A DNA stretch of 64,000 bases from Hymenopellis radicata (GCA_015501595.1 JADNRX010000050.1:153021-217020), one strand, 5' to 3'; shown: positions 50,430-60,486, numbered from the stretch's first letter. Program-made: numbers and translations. The notes: generated by a model not told the origin, from the letters alone.

Positions 50430-51425
50430 GCTGGGGCGTTGTCTGCCAATAATGTCGAATGTTGACCGAGAAGGAGCGAATTGCGTCTTCAGTGCTGTCT
50501 TGAAAAATGTAAGGATGCTTGTCCCCGGCAGCGGCAAGATAATAAACCTACCGTGAGTCCCTCGATGATAGCAGCTTCATTGTGCAAGAATATTGTCCTC
50601 TTGTCTGGGGTAACATTTACATCGTATCTAAACGCGCAGTGAGCGATGTGACGCCTCCGAAAAATAGAACCAACAAGGTGGAATCCCCAAGTCGGCAATG
50701 ACAACGGGCGAGTTTGCCGTATTGTGGTTGGAGTAAAGGAGCGGAAGACTTCATGAAAAGTCTTCTGGATCTTGTTCAAGCTACACGGTCTGCCATTGAA
50801 GTACAGGAATTGCCTGTCGTTGCCATTCCGGCCATTTCCTGGAGAAGATATGAGCCCTGGAATGCGTATGGACACGTCTTGGGTTCGTCGTCGCCGCTTG
50901 ACAGCGCGTCGTGGCTTCGGGCGAGAAACGCTATATTTCAGATCCACGTCTTGGATGCCGTCTAGCGCTTTGGGCCGCACTGGCGGTTTCCCTTGTGTTT
51001 GAATTGGCGTAGACTTTGATATAAGACGCGTCACTGGACGAAGAGAACGAGAAAAAAAGCAGACATACCTTTCTCAGTCGAGACCAGTAAACGTACTCGG
51101 CGTCCTTTGGCACAGGGCATACGCTTGGAGAAGCGAAAGAGCCTTGCCGTATTCCCGCTTCAAGTTGCGTTCGAACTCTTTTCGGCGTACATGATAGTGA
51201 CAAGCCTTGCACGTATGTCAGTCGTACAACCAAACTCGCCCTGCACCTTGGCCAGATCCCGAGAATGTCGCGGCCTCAACGCCTTTTGACGCCGTATTGT
51301 TTGAATCTGATCTCTGTTTCGCGTCTGGGTTTGAAGACAGCATGTGTTATGTGTGCGCACCTAGATTTGTAGCTCCCGCGTCAAGACTGTTCTCGACGAG
51401 CTCTTTGACAGCAGTTTCAAGGGAT
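50430..51425 (-). pseudogene. Relic of a MutL/PMS1-type mismatch-repair gene
   Basis: PMS1 proteins are GHKL ATPases of mismatch repair. Recognisable pieces occur in order on the minus strand: [14 protein letters not shown] (ATP-binding motif I), EIRFKQYGVK, VRRKEFERNLKREYGKALSL, RRVRLLVSTEKG, ISSPGNGRNGNDRQFLYFNG, CSLNKIQKTFHEVFRSF, YDVNVTPDKRTIFLHNE, and finally ALKTQFAPSRSTFDII. Missing: the DNGSGI and GFRGEAL segments between the first and third piece, and everything after the N-terminal half (no endonuclease or dimerisation domain). Stops and frame changes lie between and inside pieces. No coding model can be made, so this is a decayed, truncated copy, not a working gene. Confidence 0.8.
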
Positions 51426-51753
51426 ATTACGACCTGCTTAGTGGTAATCGCATGGATAGACGTGGCGGGATACAGTAACAGCATTGACATGACGGGACTA
51501 ATCCGCGTTTTGCACGAAAGTTGGACAAATTGGCTAAAGATTTTCGTAGCAAAGTCACATGACCCATCGAACGCGTCCCAGACCTTGCCGAATAGAGAAC
51601 GGCAAAATCAGAGTCGCACAGCGACTATAGTGCTCTACGCACAACGTCGCTCTATCCAGGCTTCTTGAACTGACTTCCCTCTCGTTGTATTGCAACGCTA
51701 CCGGCCGTTGCGCCCGATGACAAACACAGTCAAATCGCAAAGTGACTCGGTCC

Positions 51754-52992
51754 ATGTCAGCCGCATTGAGATGCACTTCCACTAGACTCCTCAAAATGTC
51801 TGCGCTCTCGACAAGGGTGCTGTTCTGCGACTCATCAGCCATATACTTCCCCACTGCATCCGATGAACCCACCATTACGAATGCAGACACCCTACATTCT
51901 CTCCAGTTGGCTGCAACCCAGCTTCGTGCAAAGCAGCCTGTAGCATTTCCCACAGAAACCGTATACGGCCTCGGTGCGCTCGCGCTAGACTCCACCGCCG
52001 CAGCTCGAATATTCACAACCAAAGGCCGGCCCTCCGACAACCCTCTTATCGCCCATGTCTCCTCCCTAAAAATGCTACACACCCTCATACCGCCCTCATA
52101 CGCCCTTCCCCGCACCTACCAAGTCCTGATGAAGCACTTTTGGCCTGGTGCTTTAACCCTCCTCTTTCCCAGCGATCCCAATGTCGTTCCCCCCATCCTT
52201 ACCGCCAATCATCCTACGGTTGCTATCAGGATGCCATCTCACCCCGTGGCGAGAGCCCTAATCGCGATCACGGGTGCTCCGCTTGCTGCCCCGAGTGCCA
52301 ACTCATCCGGAAAACCGAGTCCGACGCGTGCAGAACATGTGCTTCGCGATCTGAATGGTAAAATTGGCATCATTCTCGACGGCGGCGCGTGCGACGTTGG
52401 TCTAGAAAGCACCGTCGTTGATGGTCTACACCCCGATGGCAACCTTCGAGTGCTTCGACCTGGCGGTGTAACTGTTGAAGATATCACCCGCGTCCTTCAC
52501 GAGAATCTTGCTGGCGACCCTCTAAAGGTCTTGGTACACAGTCGCGATTATGCAGACCAGCAGATGGAGCAGGCGCCAACGACGCCTGGTATGAAATATA
52601 GACACTACTCCCCAGCGGTGCCCGTCACCCTTCTCTTAACCGTTACCCAACCTCCCGCAGGTGCAGAGGCGCTAGACGCCGCCTCATTCCTTTCATCGCT
52701 TAGACCCAAAAATACATCTCATCCTCTAAAAATCGGCGTCCTGTCCCCGACGGACTCCCCTTTGGGACAATTTGATCTCAACGTAGAAGGCATCGAGTGG
52801 CAGCGGTTCTATTTAGGGCCTACGAGCGACCCATCTGTCACCGCCCAGCGCCTATTTGATGGTCTTCTTACTCTAGAGCAAGCGGGAGTTGATCTTATCT
52901 TGATAGAAGAAATAGACGACGCCAAGGAGGGACTGGCCGTTATGAACCGCGTTAGAAAGGCTGCGAGCCACCACCGCTATATCCGTTGTTGA
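51754..52992 (+). CDS. SUA5: Threonylcarbamoyl-AMP synthase, Sua5 type
   Basis: Makes threonylcarbamoyl-AMP from Thr, bicarbonate and ATP, the first step of t6A37 tRNA modification. Single exon of 412 aa from ATG 51754. YrdC-like domain: AFPTETVYGLGALA, KGRPSDNPLIAHV, LMKHFWPGALTLLFPSDP, RMPSHPVARALI and AAPSANSSGKPSPT, then DGLHPDGNLRVLRPGG. The linker TTPGMKYRHYSPAVPV leads into the C-terminal Sua5 domain (IEWQRFYLGPTSDP, AVMNRVRKAASH). The first 14 residues (MSAALRCTSTRLLK) are basic and Ser/Thr-rich, and a second Met follows at 51796, so one gene could supply mitochondrial and cytosolic forms by choice of start. That is inference. The gene is complete and undamaged, between a pseudogene and a damaged HMG gene. 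Confidence 0.95.
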   Translation: MSAALRCTSTRLLKMSALSTRVLFCDSSAIYFPTASDEPTITNADTLHSLQLAATQLRAKQPVAFPTETVYGLGALALDSTAAARIFTTKGRPSDNPLIAHVSSLKMLHTLIPPSYALPRTYQVLMKHFWPGALTLLFPSDPNVVPPILTANHPTVAIRMPSHPVARALIAITGAPLAAPSANSSGKPSPTRAEHVLRDLNGKIGIILDGGACDVGLESTVVDGLHPDGNLRVLRPGGVTVEDITRVLHENLAGDPLKVLVHSRDYADQQMEQAPTTPGMKYRHYSPAVPVTLLLTVTQPPAGAEALDAASFLSSLRPKNTSHPLKIGVLSPTDSPLGQFDLNVEGIEWQRFYLGPTSDPSVTAQRLFDGLLTLEQAGVDLILIEEIDDAKEGLAVMNRVRKAASHHRYIRC

Positions 52993-53463
52993 AAGGATCT
53001 CTTTCACGCGGGCGTTCAGATGGTCGGTCCGTCCCCTCAATATCGCAACGAATGGCTCTAATCTTATTTCCTACAGTATAGGGTAGATATGCACCGCGAT
53101 GAAGGCGTGGTCGGGTTCACGCGCCATGTTCGCTGTATCTACGTGCTGAATTTATACACGTGCATGCTGCGTGTACACGCCGAATGCCGAGCCCTTTCAC
53201 TTCCTTTGTGTGTATCACATCCCAAAGATGGAATTGAGGGACCCTTCCGCTTTCTCCTCCAGCCTCGAAGTAAATGCGTCCCTGGCCAATCACGTCGGCG
53301 TTATCACCAAATGTCTTTGTTCGACCAACGTCCAAACTCGCATTTATATGGACAGACGTCGGTGAATGGAGCCATCCTCAAACAATCACAACCAACGCTT
53401 TCAGGTTGCCTCTTGTATCTGTATCTGTACCGCTACTACAACGCTGTTGTATCCTCTTTCGTC
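52993..53463. other. Intergenic
   Basis: 3' region of the Sua5 gene and promoter of the HMG-box gene. A pyrimidine-rich leader precedes the ATG at 53464. Nothing else seen. Confidence 0.5.
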
Positions 53464-54819
53464 ATGTCAAACAGTGAGTGTCGGCGTTCTCGAGTCTTTC
53501 TCAACGCGTTAATCCTTTCATAGTTCTACACAACGTAACATCGCCACCGTCTCGCGCGTCGACGCCTGGATACGCGTATCCGCCCAGCTATCGGTTACCC
53601 AGCGAAGGCACTTTACCCACCGATGACGAGATCTCGCTCTCCTCTGTCCGGCTTTCGAAATATTCGTCCAGACATCGCCATCCAGCCCCAGAACTACTCC
53701 CGTACCAGACCGACACCGCACCTGAATCTACGTCGTCTCCTCTGTCATTCTCCTCTCCTACTCTACCTTACGACCAGCTGCCCAGTCCCTCCCAACCGCC
53801 CGCCGAACCCGCCAGCTCGCCCGAGCCCCCAAACCGGCGCATCCCCGCCCGCCCAACGCATTCATGCTCTTCCGCTCCGACTGCATCGCGCGCATCAAAG
53901 CCCAAGCCGCGAAAGACAACCGCGGCGAAAAAGCGGCAGCAGGTCCTCAGCCGCGTCGCCGGCGAGGCGTGGCACCTCCTCGCGCCCGAGGCGCGCCTGC
54001 AGTGGCAGGAAAAGGCGGCCAAAGTCTTCGCGGAGCACCAGGCCAAGTACCCTGGGTACAAGTTCACGCCCGCGCCGAAGGGGTCGGCGCGGAAGGGCAA
54101 GCACGCGGGGGAGGAGGACGAGGAGATGTCGGTGGAGAAGATCCGCACGGAGATTCTGAATATCCCAGGCCTGGCGGTGCGGAACCCCGCGCCGCGGAAG
54201 CGCGCGGCGCGCAACAAGGCGCATCATTCGCCGAATGATGCGAAGCCGAATCCGTCGCCTTCGTATAGTTTTTCGACGCCGGCCCCGGCATACTACCAGG
54301 ATGTGTCGCCGCTGACGTTCGCGCCGCAGCAGATGGATGCGAGTATGCCCGTGTTCTTTCCGAATCCTTCGATGCCGCATTTTCTCGATAGCTATCAGTG
54401 GCGCCCCCCGGCGTCGAGTGCCGGCCCGCGTATTGCTGAGCAGCGCCGCCCGTCGACGTCGCTCGGGTTCCGTCCTGTCGCTGGTCCGGCGCCGCAGGAT
54501 CCGATTCCGCGTCCGGCGTCTGCCAACTCGCGTCCGGCTCCTGGCTACGCTAACAATGTATGTCCTTTCCTCGTACGCTATTCGCGCACTGATGTTTGGG
54601 TTTTTTTTAAAGGGCATGACCACGATGACCTTTCCCCAGTGTGATAACGACTTTGCCCCGAACCAGTATCCGATGCCGTTCGATAATGTCTTTTCGGACG
54701 AGTTTATGTTTCAGCATTTGAACTATGATTATGCGAGGATGGCGGATAACTTTGGTGGTTCGGATGGGTATGCGGATTATAATATGGATGCCAGTGGGTC
54801 GTCGGGGGTTGGGAATTAG
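53464..54819 (+). CDS. HMG-box transcription factor with a frame-scrambled first half of the HMG box
   Basis: Sequence-specific HMG-box regulator of the fungal MATA_HMG class. Exons 53464-53473, 53524-54557 and 54613-54819; 416 aa, frame exact. The second half of the HMG box is clear: QQVLSRVAGEAWHLLAPEAR, WQEKAAKVFAEHQAKYPGYK. The expected first half (RPPNAFMLFRSDCIARIKAQ) is present in the DNA but in the +1 frame, between a run of four C near 53844 and a run of five A near 53932. So the open frame instead reads a Ser/Ala/Pro-rich stretch. One missing C and one extra A would explain both. Flanks are Ser/Pro-rich, and the C terminus is Asn/Tyr/Asp-rich (NYDYARMADNFGG). Either two read errors or a real compensated frameshift. 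Confidence 0.85.
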
Positions 54820-55163
54820 ATGGATGAACCATGTCGTTGTGTATATACCATCGCATCCTGCAAGTCACTTTACTTTGTATCCATAGTGTGTATCTTATAC
54901 TGTATTTCTATAGTTCTGAATGTCTACATTAGCCAGTTCATGCTACTTATTCTCGTGCAGTCGGCATTAATATATGTCATTGCGATACATGAGTGTCGTT
55001 AGATGTACTGTATTTAAATTTCTGTAGTTCTGAGTATCTACATTAGCAAGTTCACAGTGCTATTCTCCATTAGGATATGTCGTTGCGATACATGAGTGTC
55101 GTTAGATGGTGAGTAATGCAAGGTAAGTTGTTGTCTAGTACTATTTATTATACATGATAGCTT
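54820..55163. other. Intergenic between convergent genes
   Basis: Shared 3' region. A short phrase (ATACATGAGTGTCGTTAGAT) occurs twice, at about 54986 and 55089, with similar surroundings (TGTACTGTATTT / TTCTGTAGTTCTGA), suggesting a local direct duplication of roughly 100 bp. Confidence 0.55.
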
Positions 55164-57087
55164 CAAGCGGTTGACGCCTCTTCGATGTAGTCGATGCAAG
55201 CTGTAGAATGCGCTCTCAGCATCTCGACGTCAGATCTACACTGATCCAGCATGCCGCCAGGTCCACAAGCTAGTAGAAACTCGATGAGAAACCCGAATCC
55301 TCATGTAAAGGTATACGCACCGAACACGCCAAGACGCGCCTTCGACGACCCAGCCGTCTCCTCGTCCGCTATAAGCGCTTCCGTCATCATATCCTCCATA
55401 CCGGCCGCCCAAAGAATACCCTATCCCGCCACTCACGGCCCATCCCACTCTGCATCTCGCACCGATATAGTAGATCTCCACCGATGCTTGCAAGCCCTCA
55501 TCGACACTCTGCAGCAAATCCATTGTACTGTCAATCTCAGAATACGACTGCACCATCCACGTGAAGCGCATCCTCAGCTGCTGCTTGTCGCTTGATGTGT
55601 CCCAGTGCAGAAGATAAGGGAGCATGAAGCTCAGCCCAACGCCCCCAGTGATGAACACGACGCGGTGTAATTGGACAGGCTGTGCTCGTGGCCGTAGGGC
55701 CTTCAAAGTAGAGTTTATGGGGATGGAGCCGTCCACGGTAGGGGGCTTTGCGGCGAAGAGCTCGTACAAGGAGCGCGTCATGCCGTCGTACGGGCGTATG
55801 AGGAATGCGACGTGTTGCTACTGCAGAGCATCAGTGTGCATCATCATAAGCGGCGTACGCTCCGCTTCGTCGTCTTCGGCATCGGGCGGCGGGGAGGAGA
55901 CATCTTTTCGCGCTTTTGGTCCCGCAAGTCGAAGCTGGCTGCGATCGAGAACGGGTGGCTCTCGATCGCGCGTACCTCCGGGAAGCGCAGGTGCGCAAAG
56001 TGCCCGGGCGGATGGCGAGCGCGTCGGTGAGGTAGAGGTCGAGGCGCATGACGGTGCCGTGGTCGGTGAGGGAGCCCGTGATGGGGAGGAGCGAGGTCGT
56101 TTTGAAGACGCGCGCGAGGCGCTCGATGGCCCAGCACAAGAGGGTGAGGTACAGCCATTCTTGCGCGAAGCGCCAGAGGGTGTGGTAGAATAGGACGAAG
56201 AGGCCTAGGAGGCTGGATGCGATGTGGCCTGCGAGGAAGACTTCGTAGGATAGACGCCGGATGAACCGGATTGAGGGGAGGGTTGAGAGGATTAGGAATA
56301 GCGCGAGGGCGACGAAGCCGCAGTTCCAGTAGAGCTTTGTGAAGTTTCTCGCCATGCGGCCTGGATGGACATGTGTCGGACATGATTCGGGAAGTACATG
56401 AGGCAAGGCCACGTACCTATCATGAAGGCGTATATGATATATGCTATGGTGTGGATGATAGCGAAGAGCAGAGACATTCGGCCTATGAATCGATGGAAGA
56501 TGTTCCATGAATCGAAGGACCACTCTGTAATCGCGACGAGTAGGTTCATGCGTCCCGCTGTCAATATCAACAGAGGCAGAAGGACAAACGACAATACACC
56601 GGTCCTCGTCGCTATATACCGGATGACATAGATGGTGTCGGGGACGTAATCTGGGCTGCTAGGATCTCGCCATCCATAGCCAGATACCGCGAAAAGCGTT
56701 AAGAGCAGGAAAAAGCACGCCAGAGCACAAAACTGGGAGAACGTCGGTATCGTAATGCCATATCTCTTCGAGATGGTATACGCCTGTATATGGTGGCGGG
56801 GGTAACTTTGTGGTTTAAAGCGGGGTATGAGTCGTGACGGGGTAAGAATTCGTCTAAGTCGAGTGCGTATTATGATGCCGCGCAGAACAACCACGGTGAA
56901 GAAGACTACATGGATAGTAATGCTGCAAAAAAAAAAAAGACATTAGAGTCGAAAACGAGGGAGAGAAAGCATTTTGATACCCAAGCAGCAAATTTAGATG
57001 CCTCTGGTAACGAAGCTGAATTATAATCTCCTTGACGCTGCCGGTCGCGGAGATTTCATGCGACGTCTCATCTAGTGGGTCAGACAT
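55164..57087 (-). CDS. Ferric-chelate reductase (FRE/NOX-type flavocytochrome b)
   Basis: Plasma-membrane reductase moving electrons from NADPH through FAD and two haems to Fe(III) or Cu(II). Start at 57087 (MSDPLDETSHE); exon 56981-57087, then 56417-56922, then from 56360 down. The TM part holds the paired haem His sites: FHRFIGRMSLLFAIIHTIAY and LAGHIASSLLGLFVLFYH. FAD-binding motif: PPGHFAHLRFPEV ... ESHPFSIAASF. NADPH-binding motif: VVFITGGVGLSFMLPYLL. The C terminus is CGPGGM in the last exon (55164-55269), ending EEASTA. The exon with HPFSIA is out of frame by one base with the preceding TM exon near 56000 (a CCCGGG context), and junctions near 55820 and 55420 are not settled. The family is certain; intactness is open. 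Confidence 0.87.
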
Positions 57088-57346
57088 CGATTCAGAATCG
57101 AGGACAAATGGCCGACCGCCAGGACCGACTGTCCCAGCAGGCAGGGGACAGAGGGGAAGGGGAAGAAAGGTTGCTGGCGACTGGCGGCTGTCGCAAGAAC
57201 GGAATCTTATCTGATACGTGTCCTTCTATCCCGGGTTATCTGATAAGCCCCTAAGCCGATTTAAGCCGAAAGCGATTCCAGAAGGGCGCCGTGTTCAGCT
57301 CTCTTACTCCAACCACCACGAGAACGCCGCTCCTGCTGGCGATCGT
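57088..57346. promoter_or_regulatory. Upstream region of the ferric reductase
   Basis: Upstream DNA on the minus strand. It contains two GATAA cores, TATCTGATAA-like near 57209-57216 and 57237-57244 (CTTATCTGATAC and TTATCTGATAA). GATA sites are known binding sites of fungal iron-responsive GATA repressors, so their presence here is suggestive only. Confidence 0.4.
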
Positions 57347-57377
57347 CTCGGAGGTAACCTCCGAGGTACCTCGGAGG
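57347..57377. repeat. Overlapping perfect palindromes (CCTCCGAGG core)
   Basis: CTCGGAGGT-A-ACCTCCGAG (57347-57365) and the 20-bp perfect palindrome CCTCCGAGGTACCTCGGAGG (57358-57377) overlap, so three arms compete for pairing. Confidence 0.8.
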
Positions 57378-57484
57378 CTCCGCAAATACAACCTGCAGGT
57401 GTGCTGGCGGACGGACGTATTCCGGGTGTCCGCCCGCAGACATCGGGCTGACCGAATGAGCCTGTTGGATTAGATGTCAGGCAA

Positions 57485-57820
57485 GCATCCTACAGGTCTA
57501 AACATTTAGAACCTGTTGGATGGTCTCAATGCTCTTGTAGTGTACCAAGTAGAATACAACTGAGTACACCTACAGGAGCCTCCAATATACCTATAGGATG
57601 CCTTTGCTGTGTACCTACAGGAGCACTCGAACATACCTGTAGGATGCCTTTGCTGTGTACCTACAGGAGCACTTGAACGTACCTGTAGGATGCTGTACCT
57701 ACAGGAGTGGTTCAATGCACCTATAGGATACTACTCTTGAGTACCTACAGGAGCGCTCGAACATACCTGTAGGATGCCTTTACCAAGTACCTACAGGAGC
57801 ACTCAAACATTCCTGTAGGA
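57485..57820. repeat. Minisatellite, 46-bp unit made of two 23-bp halves with CCTRYAGG cores
   Basis: Imperfect units containing AGGATGCCTTTGCTGTGTAC, then CCTACAGGAGCACTCGAACAT, then CCTGTAGG. Cores CCTACAGG and CCTGTAGG, reverse complements of each other, alternate at about 22-24 bp; the clearest pair is 57614-57621 and 57636-57643. The first units are degenerate. No coding potential. Confidence 0.85.
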
Positions 57821-57835
57821 AGAGCAACAAGCGCT

Positions 57836-57894
57836 GAGATGACGTAGATGAATCCGAGTTGCAGCTTGCAACTCGGATTCATCTACGTCATCTC
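57836..57894. repeat. Perfect 28-bp inverted repeat with 3-nt loop
   Basis: Left arm 57836-57863 (GAGATGACGTAGATGAATCC then GAGTTGCA), loop GCT, right arm 57867-57894, the exact reverse complement. It starts 16 bp after the end of the minisatellite. Confidence 0.92.
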
Positions 57895-58774
57895 TTTCTT
57901 CCACCCTTGCTCTCTCGAGTCTCCACCACCCTCGCCATCATCGGCCTCGTTACGCGCTACAGCGACCTCCTGGAATGCCCAATGATATGCGTGGATGTCA
58001 GCGATGTTTCAAGGATGCGGAGGAGTTCATTTGAACCACAGCAGCAGCCTCGGATGCCGCTGTCGTTAACGGTGCGTGTCCTTTCTGTCTCTTGAAAATA
58101 TAACTCATATTTGTCGTTCTGTAGAACTGCCTACAGCGTATTTCCGCCACCAACTGCTCGCCTCGCCATTCTCGTCTGCCAGTTGTGTCTGCAACGCGGA
58201 CTCGTCGGTGCCTTTGACTTGTTCTCATGTCTACTGTAGCGTTTCGACCGTAACTTCACAGCCTGTGACCCGTTATGGTCTGAAGTTACAGTGAACAGCT
58301 TCACAGACCCTTAAATTGCCTTATTTGGACAGTCCTGCCAATGGTGGGACCTGAAATTTCCTTATTTGGAGTCTCGTGCCTGGCTAAAGTGGTCCGTGAT
58401 CCGTTATGGTATATATATAGCTTCACTTCAAAGACCTCCGTGACCCGTTATGTGAATTTGCGGTCGAAAACACTACAGTATCTTGGACAGACCAGTATCA
58501 GCTTGGAGCCTGGTGTCGAGGTCGAGGTCACCATCCTCGGCGGTTAACTTACGCGCTGTCGCTATCTCTTATGCTTCCAATACATTGCTTATGCTGCTCG
58601 TTGCGGATTCAATGCGTCGAACGCCTCAATGCCTACCCACGAACATCGGCCGTTCTGAGAAAAGAGGCCCATTTAATTTGGTGAGAAGGGTGTCTCGCGT
58701 CATCAGGCCTTTACCGTTCGTTCCTCTATCATTGGAAGCCAATACACGTATAAACCCTCTGACCTTTGGCAAGC
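57895..58774. other. No gene seen; short repeated phrases
   Basis: The phrase GTGACCCGTTATG or a close variant occurs near 58265, 58395 and 58450. Otherwise no coding sequence is recognised. It originally lay directly upstream of the dehydrogenase relic, before the transposon insertion. Confidence 0.45.
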
Positions 58775-58782
58775 TTCACCAC

Positions 58783-60117
58783 TAGTGAACAGCCGGGGTC
58801 GGCCCACCCGGACCGGGTGGCGGGTGGGGGTGCATGCGGGTACGGGTCGGGGTACCGATCCAAGAACCCGGCGTGACCCGCGTGACCCGTAGTTACCCGT
58901 GATGAGATAAGTCTGTCTCTGCCCTTGGATGTCTTGGGGCAAGTACTTGTACTCAGACTTGCCTGTGGCTCAATACATAATTTTAAGGATTTTTTGTAAT
59001 TTATTTGAGGTCACACAACGCCAACGTCGTCGAGAAACGACGTTGCCGAACAATTTTGCCGATCGCCGAGATGGCCGAGCGTCTCGGCAACTGCCGGATA
59101 ACAATCGCAGAGCTCCGATCACATCTCCCTGCCTCTTACCACCACAGCACGACGCTAACGTCGTGCTCGTCAGCCCCAGAACTTTTTCTGTGGCTTATCT
59201 GACTTGCTTTCTTTATTCCTCTTTGCTTTCCAGGACCGGTTTGGCTCTGCGCCGGCCGCTGCGCCCTCGGATACGTTCCGGGGCGCATTCTGGTGTACGT
59301 CTTCGCGACGACACCTCCACGACCACGATACGCGCAGCGTAAGCCCTCTGGACGAGGCAGCTACTCTTCTGGACAGCAGACACATCTCCCCCACCTCCTG
59401 CTCACGCAGGCGACGCGTAAGTCCGCCAAAGCGGCAGCACCTCGCGGATTTCGAGTTCTGTCTCTATAGGCGGCGACCTTAGGCGGAGCTGGAGTTGCTG
59501 ACGCCGCACGTCGCGCGCCTCAAGAGCGGGGGTGGTACATTAGGGCTGCCACGTCGCCTGCCGGCACCGTGGCAGATTTTGTCCGTATTTCATTTTTCTT
59601 TGCTGTCGGCGGCGTTTCCAGGTGCTGTCGACACTGTTTTTGGGTTTCACTATCTTTCAACGTGTCCTCCTTCGCCAAACGGCCCCGTCCCCTTCCCCCA
59701 TCTTCACCCCCCTCGCATCATCAACGTCATGCACCGACACTGCTCCCCTCGCAATTGCTGGGGGATGCGGCCGTGGCATGAAGAGATTGTGAGTGGGGTG
59801 GAGAGGGGGTACATGCCCGCTACAAAGACTTGAACGGGCCGCGTGCGTACAGCGTGACGACTCGTGTCGTATACCACCGGCTCGCGAGTTATCGGCGGTC
59901 AACGGGTGGCGAGTCGGATTGTTTTCCGACTCGTGTCGGTCTCCAATCGGACATGGTGGGCATGGGGTGCAGTGACGGGTGATGAGGGTGTCGGGTGACC
60001 CGCAAACCGTGGGTGTATGAGCGGGTGACCCGTACCCGTACTGGCGGGTCGGGTAAAGTCGCGGGTCGGGGTCGGGGTCAGGATTAAATACCCCCGGCCG
60101 ACCCGGGCTGTTCACTA
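58783..60117. mobile_element. Non-autonomous hAT-type DNA transposon, 1335 bp
   Basis: Ends are inverted: TAGTGAACAGCCGGGGTCGG at the left and, on the other strand, TAGTGAACAGCCCGGGTCGG at the right, about 22 bp with one mismatch. Flanked by the 8-bp direct repeat TTCACCAC (58775-58782 and 60118-60125), the target-site length of hAT elements. Subterminal regions on both sides are crowded with CGGGT/ACCCG motifs (GTGACCCGT, CGGGTCGGG), typical transposase-binding repeats. The interior has only short frames and no recognisable transposase, so movement would need an enzyme supplied from elsewhere. Confidence 0.88.
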
Positions 60118-60130
60118 TTCACCACACAGA

Positions 60131-60486
60131 ATGCGCCAAGGAATCGCCGTTGTCAAGCGCTGCACGCAAAGTAGTATCGGTCGGGCCATCGCCCTGCAAC
60201 TCGCGAGTGACGGGTTCGACGTGGCCCTTGCAGAGGACCCGTCTCAGCAAGCCGAGTTGGCCTCCCTCGAGTACGAGATCACATCGAAGGGGGTGCGATG
60301 TCGCTCTTACTTTTGTGATGCGGCCAAGGAAGACGAAATTAAGCGCCTGATCGAGGATGTGGTAACGGATTTTGGCGGAATAGACGTCGTATGTTTCTCA
60401 TCTCTGGCTACGAGGAAGCTTTCCAACCTTATTCTAGATGGTAGCCAATAGTCTGGTCATGCCGACAGTTGGTTCGTTGGTTGATA
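60131..60486 (+). pseudogene. Truncated short-chain dehydrogenase/reductase (SDR) relic
   Basis: 5' end of an SDR gene: exon 60131-60388, intron with GTATGT and TTCTAG, exon 60438-60486. Text matches the Rossmann half: AIALQLASDGFDVALAEDPS, YFCDAAKEDEIKRLIEDV, FGGIDVMVANS across the splice. The nucleotide-binding glycine motif (TGxxxGxG) is degraded to KRCTQSSIG. Homology stops near the donor at 60487; the catalytic Tyr-x3-Lys region is absent. A hAT element sits 5 bp before the ATG. Both the lost motif and the truncation indicate a dead gene. Confidence 0.8.

Noticed and set aside
53623..54159. Arg/Ser/Pro-rich frame and several GC-rich frames over the HMG gene
   Set aside because: Composition artefact of a GC-rich coding exon, except for the short stretch that encodes the first half of the HMG box, which is reported.
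57485..57820. CRISPR-like array
   Set aside because: Repeats are degenerate and spacers are repeated rather than unique; eukaryotic sequence; a minisatellite explains it.
58783..60117. LTR retrotransposon instead of a DNA transposon
   Set aside because: Ends are inverted, not direct; the target duplication is 8 bp; no reverse transcriptase, primer site or polypurine tract.
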